Of a stretch of DNA of 64,000 nucleotides, positions 27,171 to 36,187 are shown piece by piece. Every line of letters begins with the position of its first letter. Positions within the stretch are counted from its first letter, which is position 1. The DNA comes from Candidatus Rokuibacteriota bacterium (GTDB taxonomy: Bacteria > Methylomirabilota > Methylomirabilia > Rokubacteriales > CSP1-6): contig QHRU01000060.1 of the NCBI GenBank assembly GCA_003220225.1, forward strand, positions 61,423 through 125,422. The letters are read 5' to 3'. The notes under the pieces were generated by a model, which had not been told where the DNA came from, did not search any database, and saw only the letters and a program-made list of their open reading frames with translations. A program made the position numbers and the translations under genes.

Positions 27171-28195
27171 GGGCCACCGTCGATCGCGCGGGGCTGGATC
27201 CGCAGGGGCGGCTGCCCAAGGTCCAGGTCCGGCGCGTTCGGAAGGGCGATCTCTCCAGGGTCAAGGACGTCCTCGAGCAGACGTTCGGCGACTTCCTCGA
27301 GCGGCAGCTCGGCACGCGGCCGCGCCAGGCCTTCGGAGGCGCGCAGTACGTCCACCACCGCTGGCTGATGGAGCCGTGGGGCTGCTTCGTGGCCGAGGAG
27401 GATAATGCCAAGATCGTCGGCACCGCGCTCGCCGTCGCATGGGGCTCGGTCGGCCTGCTCGGTCCCGTGGCCGTGCTGACGAACTACCAGAACCAGACGA
27501 TCGGCCAGCAGCTCATCCGCGCCACGCAGGAGTTCTTCGACGAGAACAAGACGACCCTGCAGGGCGTGATGACGTACCCGACGAGCCCCAAGCACCTGGC
27601 GCTCTATCACAAGTTCGGCTACCGCCCGAAGGCGCTGACCGCGCTCATGAGCCGCGTGCTCGACCGCAACGCGCCGCGCCCCGCCACCAAGCTGGCGCGC
27701 GGACCGCTCGCCGTGCGCCGCTTCTCGCAGCTCGAGGAGACGAAGAAGAAGGCGGGGCTCGCGCGCGTGCACCGCATCACCAACGCGCTCTACCGCGGCC
27801 TCGACGTCGCCAAAGAAGTGGAGATCGTCGACGGCCTCGCCCTCGGCGACACGCTGCTGCTGGAGCGCGGTCGCGACCTCGTCGGCTTCGCCGTCGTGCA
27901 CACGCCCGGCGTCAGCGAGGCGCCGTTCGGCACCCTCTACGTGAAGTACATGGCCGTCGATCCGGCGCAAAAGCGCGTCGAGCACCTCGAGCAGTTCGTG
28001 GCGGCGGTGGAGGACCTCGGCCACGAGCTCGGCGTGCAGCGCGTGGCGCTGCCGGTGTACTTGCGCTACTGGCTCGCCTACAGCACTCTGGTGAGGTGCG
28101 GCTACCAGGTCGACTTCACGATGCTGAGGATGCAGAAGGGCAAGCAGGAGGATTACGAGGACCCGACGCACCTCGTTCTCGACGACTGGCGTTGA
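27167..28195 (+). CDS. GNAT-family N-acetyltransferase (tandem GNAT-like)
   Basis: A 342-aa protein. The first half has a clear GNAT fold: VQVRRVRKGDLSRVKDVLEQTF start, the acetyl-CoA strand-loop around VLTNYQNQTIGQQLIRATQEFF and the LYHKFGYRPKA motif. The second half repeats a weaker GNAT pattern (VKYMAVDPAQKRVEHLEQFVAAVEDL). The start is GTG overlapping the garR-like stop, and its stop overlaps the copC-like start. The acceptor is unknown; nothing in the operon indicates it. Confidence 0.8.
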   Translation: MRATVDRAGLDPQGRLPKVQVRRVRKGDLSRVKDVLEQTFGDFLERQLGTRPRQAFGGAQYVHHRWLMEPWGCFVAEEDNAKIVGTALAVAWGSVGLLGPVAVLTNYQNQTIGQQLIRATQEFFDENKTTLQGVMTYPTSPKHLALYHKFGYRPKALTALMSRVLDRNAPRPATKLARGPLAVRRFSQLEETKKKAGLARVHRITNALYRGLDVAKEVEIVDGLALGDTLLLERGRDLVGFAVVHTPGVSEAPFGTLYVKYMAVDPAQKRVEHLEQFVAAVEDLGHELGVQRVALPVYLRYWLAYSTLVRCGYQVDFTMLRMQKGKQEDYEDPTHLVLDDWR

Positions 28196-28554
28196 CGTCG
28201 CTCCGCTCCCTCGTGGCGGCCGCGCTCGTGCTCGCCGGCTGGACGCCGGCGGCGGCCCACTCGCTGCTGCTCGCCTCCTCCCCCGCCGCCAACGCCGTGC
28301 TCACCGCCTCGCCGCCCTACGTCGCGCTGCGCTTCAACAACCGCATCGAGAAACGGCTGTCGCGCGTCCGCCTCGTCGACGAGCGCGGCACGGTGGCGGC
28401 GGCGCCGACGGGACGCGCCGACGACGAGGTGGCCGAGAGCCTCCTGGCCGTCGTGCCGCCGCTGGCGCCGGGCGTGTGGCGGGTCGAGTGGCAGGTGTTC
28501 TCCACCGACGGCCACGTGGTCACCGGCAGCTACCAGTTTCGGCTGGCGCCCTGA
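28192..28554 (+). CDS. CopC-domain copper-binding periplasmic protein
   Basis: A 120-aa exported protein. The signal peptide ends at AAA so that the mature protein would begin with His (HSLLLASSPAANAVL), as in CopC where the N-terminal His binds copper(II). The conserved PPYVALRFNN and a C-terminal FSTDGHVVTGSYQFRL supply further ligand residues (Asp, His). The start is TTG overlapping the upstream stop. It precedes a CopD-like membrane protein by three bases, the usual CopC-CopD pair. Confidence 0.88.
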   Translation: MTSLRSLVAAALVLAGWTPAAAHSLLLASSPAANAVLTASPPYVALRFNNRIEKRLSRVRLVDERGTVAAAPTGRADDEVAESLLAVVPPLAPGVWRVEWQVFSTDGHVVTGSYQFRLAP

Positions 28555-28557
28555 CGG

Positions 28558-30132
28558 ATGGCCGGGTTCGTCGACGTCGTCCTCCGCGGCCTGATCCTCG
28601 TCCTCACGAGCGTGGCGCTCGGCGGCGTGGCCTGGCTGCGCTTCGTGCTGCGCGCCGAGCCGCACGTCAAGCCGGACGCGCCGACGGCGCTGGCGCTTCG
28701 CGCGACGGCCGCGGCGGGGGCGGGGGCCGCGCTCGCCCAGGCCACCGTCGTGCTCGTCGGCCTCGCGAGCGTCGCCGACGCCCACGGCACCTGGCCGCTC
28801 GCCGCGTTCTTCGAGACGACGTTCGCGCTCACGGCGAGCGCGCGCGTGATGCTGGCGGCCGCCGTGGCCGCCCTCGCCCTGACGATGACGCGCCGGGCGG
28901 CGCCACGCGGCGCGTGGACGGCGCTCGCGGTGACGGCGACGCTGCTCGTGGCGTCCTCCGCCGTCGTGAGCCACGCGGTGGCCCGCGTCGAGTGGCGTGC
29001 GCCGCTCATCGCGCTCGACTCGGCGCACCAGGTGGCGGCGGCGCTGTGGGTGGGCGGTCTCGCGCATCTGGTGCTGCTCGGCGTGGCCGGCTACGCGAGC
29101 CCGCCGATCGACGTCGGCGCCGTCGCGCGCCGCTTCTCCACGCTGGCGTTTCGCGCGATGGCGGCCATCGTGCTGGCCGGGCTCGCGCTCACCTTCGCGT
29201 ACGTCGGCGGCCTCGCCGCGTTCGTCGGCACCGCCTACGGCGTGATGGTGCTGAGCAAGGTCGCGCTGCTCGTGCCCGCCCTGGCCCTGGCGTACGTGAA
29301 CATGCGCGCCGTGCGCCGCGCGTCGGCGGCCCCGGGGGCGCGGCTCTTCAGCTTCGTCGAGGTCGAGCTGGGGCTCGGCATCACGATCCTCTTCGCGGCG
29401 GCGTCGCTCACCTCGCTGCCGCCGGCGGTGGACGTGACGACCGATCGGGCCAGTGTGGGCGAGGTGGCCGTGCGCTTCGCCCCCGCGGCGCCGCGGCTGA
29501 CGAGCCCGCCGATCGACGAGCTGCTGCGTGTGGCCGATCCGCTGATGGGCCGGCAGGTCGAGCGCAAGCCCGTGGAGCGCGCGTGGTCGGAGTACAACCA
29601 CCACTGGGCGGGCTTCTTCGTGGTCACCATGGGCGCCCTGGCGATCCTCCACTTCCTCGGCGTGCGGGCGGCGCGCCACTGGCCGCTCGTGTTCCTGGGG
29701 CTCGCGACGTTCCTCTTCGTCCGCAACGATCCGCGCGCGTGGCCGCTCGGCCCCGCCGGCTTCTGGGAGAGCCTCACCCTGCCCGACGTGCTCCAGCACC
29801 GCACCTTCGTCCTCCTCGTCGTCGCCTTCGCGGTGTTCGAATGGATGGTGCGCACGAACCGGCTGGCGGAGCGGCCGTGGGGCTACGTGTTCCCGTTGCT
29901 GTGCGCGGTGGGCGGCGGGCTCCTGCTGACGCACTCGCACGCGATGTTCAACCTGAAGGAGGAGTTCCTCACCGAGGTCACCCACGCGCCGCTCGGGATC
30001 CTCGGCGCGTTCGCGGGCTGGGGCCGGTGGCTCGAGGTGCGACTGCCGGCGGCGGGCCGCGGGCCAGGCTGGATCTGGCGCGGCTGCTTCACCGCGGTGG
30101 GACTCATCCTGCTCTTCTATCGCGAGGCGTGA
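28558..30132 (+). CDS. CopD-like copper resistance membrane protein with extended C-terminus
   Basis: A 524-aa polytopic protein. The first part (about 1-300) is a CopD domain with several transmembrane helices. After a periplasmic stretch (about 300-350) a second membrane part follows with five or six helices and His-rich motifs (NHHWAGFF, LTHSHAMF) resembling metal ligands. This two-part layout is longer than Pseudomonas CopD. With CopC it probably imports or handles copper for cuproenzymes; no copper regulator is adjacent. Confidence 0.85.
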   Translation: MAGFVDVVLRGLILVLTSVALGGVAWLRFVLRAEPHVKPDAPTALALRATAAAGAGAALAQATVVLVGLASVADAHGTWPLAAFFETTFALTASARVMLAAAVAALALTMTRRAAPRGAWTALAVTATLLVASSAVVSHAVARVEWRAPLIALDSAHQVAAALWVGGLAHLVLLGVAGYASPPIDVGAVARRFSTLAFRAMAAIVLAGLALTFAYVGGLAAFVGTAYGVMVLSKVALLVPALALAYVNMRAVRRASAAPGARLFSFVEVELGLGITILFAAASLTSLPPAVDVTTDRASVGEVAVRFAPAAPRLTSPPIDELLRVADPLMGRQVERKPVERAWSEYNHHWAGFFVVTMGALAILHFLGVRAARHWPLVFLGLATFLFVRNDPRAWPLGPAGFWESLTLPDVLQHRTFVLLVVAFAVFEWMVRTNRLAERPWGYVFPLLCAVGGGLLLTHSHAMFNLKEEFLTEVTHAPLGILGAFAGWGRWLEVRLPAAGRGPGWIWRGCFTAVGLILLFYREA

Positions 30133-30148
30133 TGGCGGGAGGATCGAC

Positions 30149-31258
30149 GTGATCGCCGGGCACGCCACCGCCGAGGCCACCGCGCGCTACGCGGCGAGCC
30201 ACGCCGAGCGCACGGCTCCCGGGCACTTCCGCGAGTTCCCGGGCGGCGCGCGCGCGTCGTCGCTGGGGCTCGGCACCTACCTGGGCCGCGAGGACGCCGC
30301 CACCGACGCGCTCTACGAGAAGGCGATCGCGCGTGCGCTCGAGCGCGGGCTCAACGTGCTCGATGCCGCCATCAACTACCGGCACCAGCGCAGCGAGCGC
30401 GCGATCGGCCGCGCGCTGGCGGCCTCCATCGCCCGCGGCACCGTCGCGCGCGAGGACGTGGTGGTCACCACCAAGGGCGGCTACCTCGCCTTCGACGGCG
30501 AGGCGCCGCCCGATCCACGCGCGTACTTCGCGGCCACCTACGTCCAGCCGGGGATCATCCGGCCCGGCGACGTCGTGGGCTGGCACTGCATCACGCCCCG
30601 CTTCCTGGCCGATCAGCTCGAGCGCAGTCGGGCCAACCTCGGCCTCGAGACGCTCGACGTCTACTACGTCCACAACCCCGAGACGCAGCTCGACGAGGTC
30701 GAGCGCCCCGAGTTTCTCTCGCGCCTGCGCGCGGCGTTCGGGGCGCTCGAAGAGGCGGTGCGGGCGCGAAAGATCCGCTGGTACGGCACCGCCACGTGGA
30801 ACGGCTACCGCGTGCCGCCGCAGGAGCGCGGCCACCTGTCGCTGGCGGAGGTGCTGGAGGCGGCGCGCGCGGCCGGCGGCGACGACCATCACTTCCGCGT
30901 CGTGCAGCTGCCCTACAACCTCGCGATGCTCGAGGCGTTCACGCTGGCCAACCAGCGTGCCGACGCCGGCCTCGTGCCGATGCTCCGCGCCGCCGAGCAC
31001 GCCGGCGTCTACACGATGGCCTCCGCCTCGATGATGCAGAGCCAGCTCGCGCGCGGCCTGCCGCCCGAGCTCGGCGCCGTGCTGCCGGGCCTCGCCACCG
31101 ACGCCCAGCGCGCGCTCCAGTTCGTGCGCTCCACGCCGGGCGTCGGCACCGCGCTCGTCGGCATGAAGGCCGTCGCCCACGTCGAGGAGAACGCGGGGGT
31201 GGCGGCGACGCCGCCCGTGCCGTGGGAGCAATTCCAGCGGCTGTTCACGGCGGCGTGA
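30149..31258 (+). CDS. Aldo/keto reductase family protein
   Basis: A 369-aa TIM-barrel oxidoreductase. Catalytic-site segments are visible: NVLDAAINYRHQRSE (Asp and Tyr), VVTTKGGY (Lys) and LDVYYVHNPE (His). The C-terminal segment GTALVGMKAVAHVEEN matches the NADPH site of the family. An insertion of about 30 residues after the Lys motif (YLAFDGEAPPDPRAYF) makes it longer than average. GTG start, 16 bp after the CopD-like gene; GGGAGGATCG precedes it. Substrate unknown. Confidence 0.88.
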   Translation: MIAGHATAEATARYAASHAERTAPGHFREFPGGARASSLGLGTYLGREDAATDALYEKAIARALERGLNVLDAAINYRHQRSERAIGRALAASIARGTVAREDVVVTTKGGYLAFDGEAPPDPRAYFAATYVQPGIIRPGDVVGWHCITPRFLADQLERSRANLGLETLDVYYVHNPETQLDEVERPEFLSRLRAAFGALEEAVRARKIRWYGTATWNGYRVPPQERGHLSLAEVLEAARAAGGDDHHFRVVQLPYNLAMLEAFTLANQRADAGLVPMLRAAEHAGVYTMASASMMQSQLARGLPPELGAVLPGLATDAQRALQFVRSTPGVGTALVGMKAVAHVEENAGVAATPPVPWEQFQRLFTAA

Positions 31259-31295
31259 CCTTGCGGACCCCGGCGGTGTCCGGTACGGTGGTCCG

Positions 31296-31754
31296 GTGAT
31301 CACTCTCGAGCGTGACCACGAGCGCGCCCTCGGGGTCCGTCCCAGCGTCTCCGCCGTCATCTTCGATCGCCGACGGCGGCTCTTGCTGCAGCAGCGTTCG
31401 GACGGCGGCCAGTGGGGTCTGCCCGGCGGCTCCGTGGAGATCGGCGAGTCCGTGACCGGCGCCGTCGCGCGCGAGGTGCGCGAGGAGACCGGTCTCACGG
31501 TCGTGCCGCGGCGCCTCGTCGGCGTGTACTCCGATCCCGAGCTGCAGGTGGTCCGCTATCCGGACGGCAATGTGTGGCACTACGTGACCGTGTGCTTCGA
31601 GTGTGTCGTGCGCGGTGGGAGCCTCACCACGTGCGACGAGACGCTGGCGCTCGAGTGGGTCCCACTCGACGCGCTGCCGGCGGCGCTGCTGCCGAACCAT
31701 CGCATCCGCATCCGCGACGCCCGGGCCCGCCGTGTCGCGGCGTTCGTGCGGTAA
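31296..31754 (+). CDS. Nudix hydrolase
   Basis: A 152-aa pyrophosphohydrolase with an intact Nudix box: GGSVEIGESVTGAVAREV followed by REETGL (about 46-68), including the metal-binding Glu residues. The N-terminal SVSAVIFDRRRRLLLQQRS and the C-terminal half are typical of MutT/NDP-sugar or ADP-ribose type enzymes; the substrate cannot be specified. GTG start. Followed at 13 bp by a VOC-family gene with a strong GGAGG. Confidence 0.92.
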   Translation: MITLERDHERALGVRPSVSAVIFDRRRRLLLQQRSDGGQWGLPGGSVEIGESVTGAVAREVREETGLTVVPRRLVGVYSDPELQVVRYPDGNVWHYVTVCFECVVRGGSLTTCDETLALEWVPLDALPAALLPNHRIRIRDARARRVAAFVR

Positions 31755-31767
31755 GGAGGATCCTCAC

Positions 31768-32529
31768 GTGATGCGACGGATTCATCACGTCGGCGTCGTG
31801 GTGCAGCGGCTCGCGGACGCCTACCGGTTTTATCGCGACGTGCTCGGCCTGCCGCTGCTCAAGGAACAAACGCTCGCCGACCAGGGCGTGCGCGCCGCGC
31901 TGCTCGCCGCCGGCGACACGGAGATCGAGCTGCTCGAGCCGCTCGACGCGGCCTCGGGCGTCGGGCGCTTCCTCGCGCGGCGCGGCGAGGGCCTCCATCA
32001 TCTCTGCTTCGAGACGCCCGACGTCGGCGGGGCGCTCGTGAGCCTCAAGGATCGTGGCGCCGAGCTGATCGACACGGCGCCGCGCGCCGGGCTCGCCGGC
32101 CAGATCGCGTTCCTGCACCCGCGCGCGTGCTCCGGCGTGCTCGTCGAGCTGGCGACGCCGCCGTCCAGCGAGGGGCCCGGCCACGCCTCGCCGCTCGGCC
32201 TCAAGCGCCTCGTGGTGGGCGCGCAGGACGTGAGGCAGACGGCCGGACGCTTCCAGGAGCTCTTCGGCTTTTCCGAGGTCGCGATGAACGGCGGCCCCCG
32301 CACGATGCTGGCCGTGGGCAAGGGCGCGCTGCTCGTCGTACCGGCCGCGGAGGTCGGCGGCACCGAGGGCATGGTGGCGCTCTCGCTCGTGGCCGAGGAC
32401 TTCTTCGCGCTCAGCGCGGCGCTGCGTCGCGCCGGAACGCCGCGCCTCGAGGGCACGGCCGAGGTCTCCCTCGAGCCCGCCGGCAGTCACGGCGTGCACC
32501 TGCACATCAGCCGATACAACTTCCCATAG
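31768..32529 (+). CDS. VOC-family protein, methylmalonyl-CoA epimerase-like N-terminal domain
   Basis: Two VOC (glyoxalase fold) modules. The first (about 1-135) resembles methylmalonyl-CoA epimerase: IHHVGVVVQRLADA, FYRDVLGL, GEGLHHLCFET and a final VLVELATP, with metal ligands His, Glu. The second (about 145-250) begins LKRLVVGAQDV and is more divergent. Single-domain epimerases are about 135-150 aa, so the second VOC module is an extension. I chose GTG 31768, eight bases after GGAGG; an ATG follows at 31771. Confidence 0.85.
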   Translation: MMRRIHHVGVVVQRLADAYRFYRDVLGLPLLKEQTLADQGVRAALLAAGDTEIELLEPLDAASGVGRFLARRGEGLHHLCFETPDVGGALVSLKDRGAELIDTAPRAGLAGQIAFLHPRACSGVLVELATPPSSEGPGHASPLGLKRLVVGAQDVRQTAGRFQELFGFSEVAMNGGPRTMLAVGKGALLVVPAAEVGGTEGMVALSLVAEDFFALSAALRRAGTPRLEGTAEVSLEPAGSHGVHLHISRYNFP

Positions 32530-32606
32530 TCGCGCGCGGCGCCGTCTATGCGCTGCTCCTCTGGGCGCCCCTCGCCTCGGGCGCGTGGCGGCCGTGGCCG
32601 CTGGCG

Positions 32607-35462
32607 GTGTGCGGCCTGCTCGTGGGCGTCGGCGTCGCCGCGTGGCTGCTCGAGCAGATCGCCCGGGGACGCCTGAGCTGGCGCCGCACGCCGCTCGATC
32701 TTCCCGTGCTTCTGCTGTTCGCCTACCTCGCGCTCCAGCTCGTGCTCGGCAACCGCGCGCTCGTGGCGTGGGCCCTCGCGCCCGCGCAGCCCGTGGGCGC
32801 GCTGGCGCTCGACTTCCCGGCGCCGTTTCTGTCGGTCGGCAGCGTGCGGCCGGGCCAGACGCTCGACTCCACGCTGCTCTTCGCGTGCTACGTCGCCGTC
32901 TACTACCTCGTGGTGAACGCGTTCACCACGCGGCAGGACCTCGGCCGGCTGGCGCGCGTGCTCGTCACCTTCGGCGGCCTGCTCGGCTTCTTCGGGCTCC
33001 TCGACTATCTCGCCGGCGAGACGTGGCTGCTCGCCTGGCGCGACTTCCCGGATCGCGGCCGCCTCGCGGCCACGTGGGGCAATCCCGATCACCTCGCGGC
33101 GTGGCTCGCGATGACGATCCTCCTCGGCCTGGGCTGGCTGGCCGCGCGGACCGGTCACGCCCGGCGCGTCGGCCTGCGCGCGCTCCTGGGCACCCCGCGC
33201 GTGCGCGAGGAGCTGCTGCGTCGCTACCTGCCGATGATCGCCGTCGTCGTCATGGCGCTGGCGCTCGTCTTCACGCTGAGCCGCGGCGGCGTCCTCGGGC
33301 TGGGCGCCGGTCTGCTCGTGTTCCTGGCCCTCCTCGGCGCCGTCGGCCACGCGCGGCGCAGCGCGCTGCTCGCGGGCGTGCTGCTGGTCGGGGTCGGGGG
33401 CTATGGCGCGTGGATCGGCGTGGGTCCGCTGCTGACACGCTTCGGCGCCTCGTCCGGCGCCTCGCTCGATCGCGTCGCGCAGTACCAGGCCTCGCTCGGG
33501 ATGCTCCGCGACTTTCCGCTCCTCGGCGTGGGGCTCGGCGCCTATCGCGAGATCTACTTCCGCTATCAGCCGGCCGCGCACGCCGCCGGCGTCGTCTACT
33601 ACCCGTACGCGCACAACGACGTGCTGCAGCTCCTGCTCGAGCTCGGGCCCCTGGGCGCGCTGCTCTGCCTCTTCTTCGCCTGGCGCCTGGTCGGCGACCT
33701 CGTCGCCGCGCACCTGCTCGGGCGCGGCGCGTGTCCGGTGGACGGCGGCGAAGGCGAGGCCGCGCGACGTCACGACCGGTGGACCCTCGGCCTTGCGATC
33801 GGCGCCCTCGCCGGCGCCGTCGCGCTCCTCACGCACAGCCTTCTCGACTTCAACGTCCGCATTCCGGCGAACGGGCTCCTGGTGGCCGCGCTGCTCGGCA
33901 TCGCCACCGTCGCCGCGCACACGCGGTTCTCGGGCGAGGGCGCGCAGCTCCTGAGCGGCGCGCGCGCGGCGGCGCTCGGCAGTGGCGCGCGAGGCGCCAT
34001 CGCCCTGATCGCGCTCGTCGTCGTGGCGGGCTGGACCGTCTACTGGGTGCGCAGCGGCTGGATCGGCACCCTCGACGTGGCGGTGCTGAAGGAGTCCGGG
34101 CCGGCGGCCCGCCGCGGCCTCACCGAGCGGCTGCTCGCGCGCGATCCGGGGAACCCGCGTGGCCTGAACGCGCGCGCCCTCGACGCCTATCAGGCCGCGC
34201 TCGCCGCGTGGACGGCGCCGCCGCCAACGCCCGACACGCGCCGCGCGACGGCCGCCGCGCTGCTGGCCGATGCGCGCCGGGATCTGCGCGCGGCTCTGGC
34301 CGGCGCGCCGACCAACCCGTTCTTGCACAGCTCGCTCGCGTGGGTCGAGGCGACGGACGCCGTCGTCCATGACCGGCACGACGCCGCCGCGCTGGCGCCG
34401 GCGCTCACGCACGGGCTGCGCGCCGTCGCGCTCGCCACCGACAACCCCGGGATGTACGAGTCGCTCGCGCGGCTCGCGTACACGGTGCCCAGGGTCGGCC
34501 TCGCGGCCGCGCGCGAGGCGGCCCGCCGCGATCCGACGCTCGTGCCGGCGCTGGTCGATCTCTATCGTCCGCTCGGCCTCACCGACGCGGAGTGGCTCGC
34601 GCTGGCGCCCGCACGCGGCTCCGACCGCCTGGAGCTGGCCGCGACGCTCGAGGCCCGCGGACTCGTCCGCGACGCGCTTGCCGTGTATCGCGCGGCGCGC
34701 GACGCGGCGCCGCCCGTCGAGCGGACGATCTATCAGTGGGCGCTCGGCGTGGCGCTCGCGCGCGCCGGCCAGACGCAGGCCGCCGCCGCGGAGCTGGAGC
34801 CGGCGGTGGCGGCGGAGCCGGCCAATCCCGAGCTGCAACGGGCGCTCGGCGAGGCGCTGGCCCGCGCCGGCGATCCCGCCGCGCTCGATCATCTGCGCCT
34901 GGCCCTGGCCGCGAGCGAGCGGCCGAGCGGCGCCGTGGCGCGCGGGCCATTCGCCGCGCGTGACCCGGGGCTGGACGCGTGGATCCGCCGGCGGGCCGGT
35001 CACGATCTCGCCGACACGTCGCGCTACCGGCGCGCGCTCGCGCGCTACCTCCTGGAGCGCGGGCTCTGGGATCAGGCGGCCGCGGCGTGGGAGCGCCTCG
35101 CGGCGGACGCGCCCGGGGACGCCGACGCGCGCTACGGGCTCGGCGTCGCGCTCGAAGGGCTCGGCGCCTTCGATCGTGCGCTCGAGGCGCTCCGCGCCGC
35201 CGTCGCCCAGGCGCCCGGCGTCGTGCGCTACCGCGAGCGGTTGGCCGAGCGGCTCTGGGCCAGCGAGCAGTACCACCAGGCGATCAACGAGTGGCGGACC
35301 GTGCGCGATCAGGCGCCGCGCAACGTCACCGCGCGCCTGTCACTCGCCCGCGCCTACGAAAAGATCGGCGAGCCTGCCGACGCCTACCGCGAATACCGCG
35401 CCGTCCTGGAGATCGACCCCGGCAACGCAGACGCCGCCCGCGCCCTCTCGAAATTCAAATAG
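32607..35462 (+). CDS. O-antigen ligase/polymerase-like (Wzy_C) membrane protein with C-terminal TPR repeats
   Basis: A protein of about 950 aa. The N-terminal 480 residues hold 10-12 hydrophobic helices with the Wzy_C/WaaL-type loop (PLLGVGLGAYREIYFRYQP and YPYAHNDVLQLLLELG). The C-terminal 450 residues are alpha-helical with TPR-like repeats (ALGVALARAGQTQAAAAELE; YGLGVALEGLGAFDRALEAL; LARAYEKIGEPADAYREY). Such fusions occur in polysaccharide polymerases or ligases. The true start is uncertain: the frame is hydrophobic from just after the upstream stop, yet the first standard start codon is GTG at 32607. It may use a rare codon near 32526. Confidence 0.82.
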   Translation: MCGLLVGVGVAAWLLEQIARGRLSWRRTPLDLPVLLLFAYLALQLVLGNRALVAWALAPAQPVGALALDFPAPFLSVGSVRPGQTLDSTLLFACYVAVYYLVVNAFTTRQDLGRLARVLVTFGGLLGFFGLLDYLAGETWLLAWRDFPDRGRLAATWGNPDHLAAWLAMTILLGLGWLAARTGHARRVGLRALLGTPRVREELLRRYLPMIAVVVMALALVFTLSRGGVLGLGAGLLVFLALLGAVGHARRSALLAGVLLVGVGGYGAWIGVGPLLTRFGASSGASLDRVAQYQASLGMLRDFPLLGVGLGAYREIYFRYQPAAHAAGVVYYPYAHNDVLQLLLELGPLGALLCLFFAWRLVGDLVAAHLLGRGACPVDGGEGEAARRHDRWTLGLAIGALAGAVALLTHSLLDFNVRIPANGLLVAALLGIATVAAHTRFSGEGAQLLSGARAAALGSGARGAIALIALVVVAGWTVYWVRSGWIGTLDVAVLKESGPAARRGLTERLLARDPGNPRGLNARALDAYQAALAAWTAPPPTPDTRRATAAALLADARRDLRAALAGAPTNPFLHSSLAWVEATDAVVHDRHDAAALAPALTHGLRAVALATDNPGMYESLARLAYTVPRVGLAAAREAARRDPTLVPALVDLYRPLGLTDAEWLALAPARGSDRLELAATLEARGLVRDALAVYRAARDAAPPVERTIYQWALGVALARAGQTQAAAAELEPAVAAEPANPELQRALGEALARAGDPAALDHLRLALAASERPSGAVARGPFAARDPGLDAWIRRRAGHDLADTSRYRRALARYLLERGLWDQAAAAWERLAADAPGDADARYGLGVALEGLGAFDRALEALRAAVAQAPGVVRYRERLAERLWASEQYHQAINEWRTVRDQAPRNVTARLSLARAYEKIGEPADAYREYRAVLEIDPGNADAARALSKFK

Positions 35463-35485
35463 TCCGAAACTTCAGAGAGTCCGCG

Positions 35486-36186
35486 CGCTGGGTGGCGCCG
35501 GGGCGGGGTGGGGCCGTGTGAGACCCGTGTCTTCTGGGTACAGCGTCGGTTCCGGCTGAGCATCGTGGCCCGCTGACAGGCGCAACCCATCGTCGATTGC
35601 GTGGTCGAACACGGCCCCAGCGCTGGGTGGTGCCGTGGCGGGGCGGGGGCCGTGTGAGACCCGTGTCTTCTGGGTACAGCGTCGGTTCCGGCTGAGCATC
35701 GTGGCCCGCAGACAGGCGCGACCCATCGTCGATTTGCGTGGTCGAACACGGCCCCAGCGCTGGGTGGCGCCGGGGCGGGGCGGGGCCGTGTGAGACCCGT
35801 GTCTTCTGGGTACAGCGTCGGTTCCGGCTGAGCATCGTGGCCCGCAGACAGGCGCGACCCATCGTCGATTTGCGTGGTCGAACACGGTCCTGGCGCTGGG
35901 TGGCGCCGGGGCGGGGCGGGGCCGTGTGAGACCCGTGTCTTCTGGGTACCGCGTCGGTTCCGGCTGAGCATCGTGGCCCGCCGACAGGCGCAACCCCTCG
36001 TCGATTTGCGTGGTCGAACACGGCCCTGGCGGTGGGTGGCGCCGGGGCGGGGTGGGGCCGTGTGAGACCCGTGTCTTCTGGGTACAGCGTCGGTTCCGGC
36101 TGAGCATCGTGGCCCGCTGACAGGCGCGACCCATCGTCGATTTGCGTGGTCGAACACGGCCCCGCCCCGGCGCCACCCGGCGCCGG
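35486..36186. repeat. 136-bp tandem repeat array, five copies, with MITE-like ends
   Basis: Units begin near 35486, 35621, 35758, 35894 and 36030, at spacings of 135-137 bp, and are nearly identical. The outer ends are inverted: GGGTGGCGCCGGGGCGGGG near 35490 and its complement near 36153-36178. The units are homologous, in reverse orientation, to the single 151-bp element at 43140-43290. The array fills the space between the Wzy-type gene and the convergent malate synthase gene. Long open frames cross it on the minus strand only because the repeat contains few stops. Confidence 0.93.
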
Positions 36187-36187
36187 G

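Noticed and set aside
35384..36176. Three long minus-strand open frames across the 136-bp repeats
   Set aside because: They exist in all three frames because the unit is stop-poor and its length is not a multiple of three; the protein text is just the repeat read in rotating frames.
35486..36186. Possible CRISPR array
   Set aside because: Units are about 136 bp and nearly identical along their whole length; there are no short repeats with variable spacers and no cas genes.
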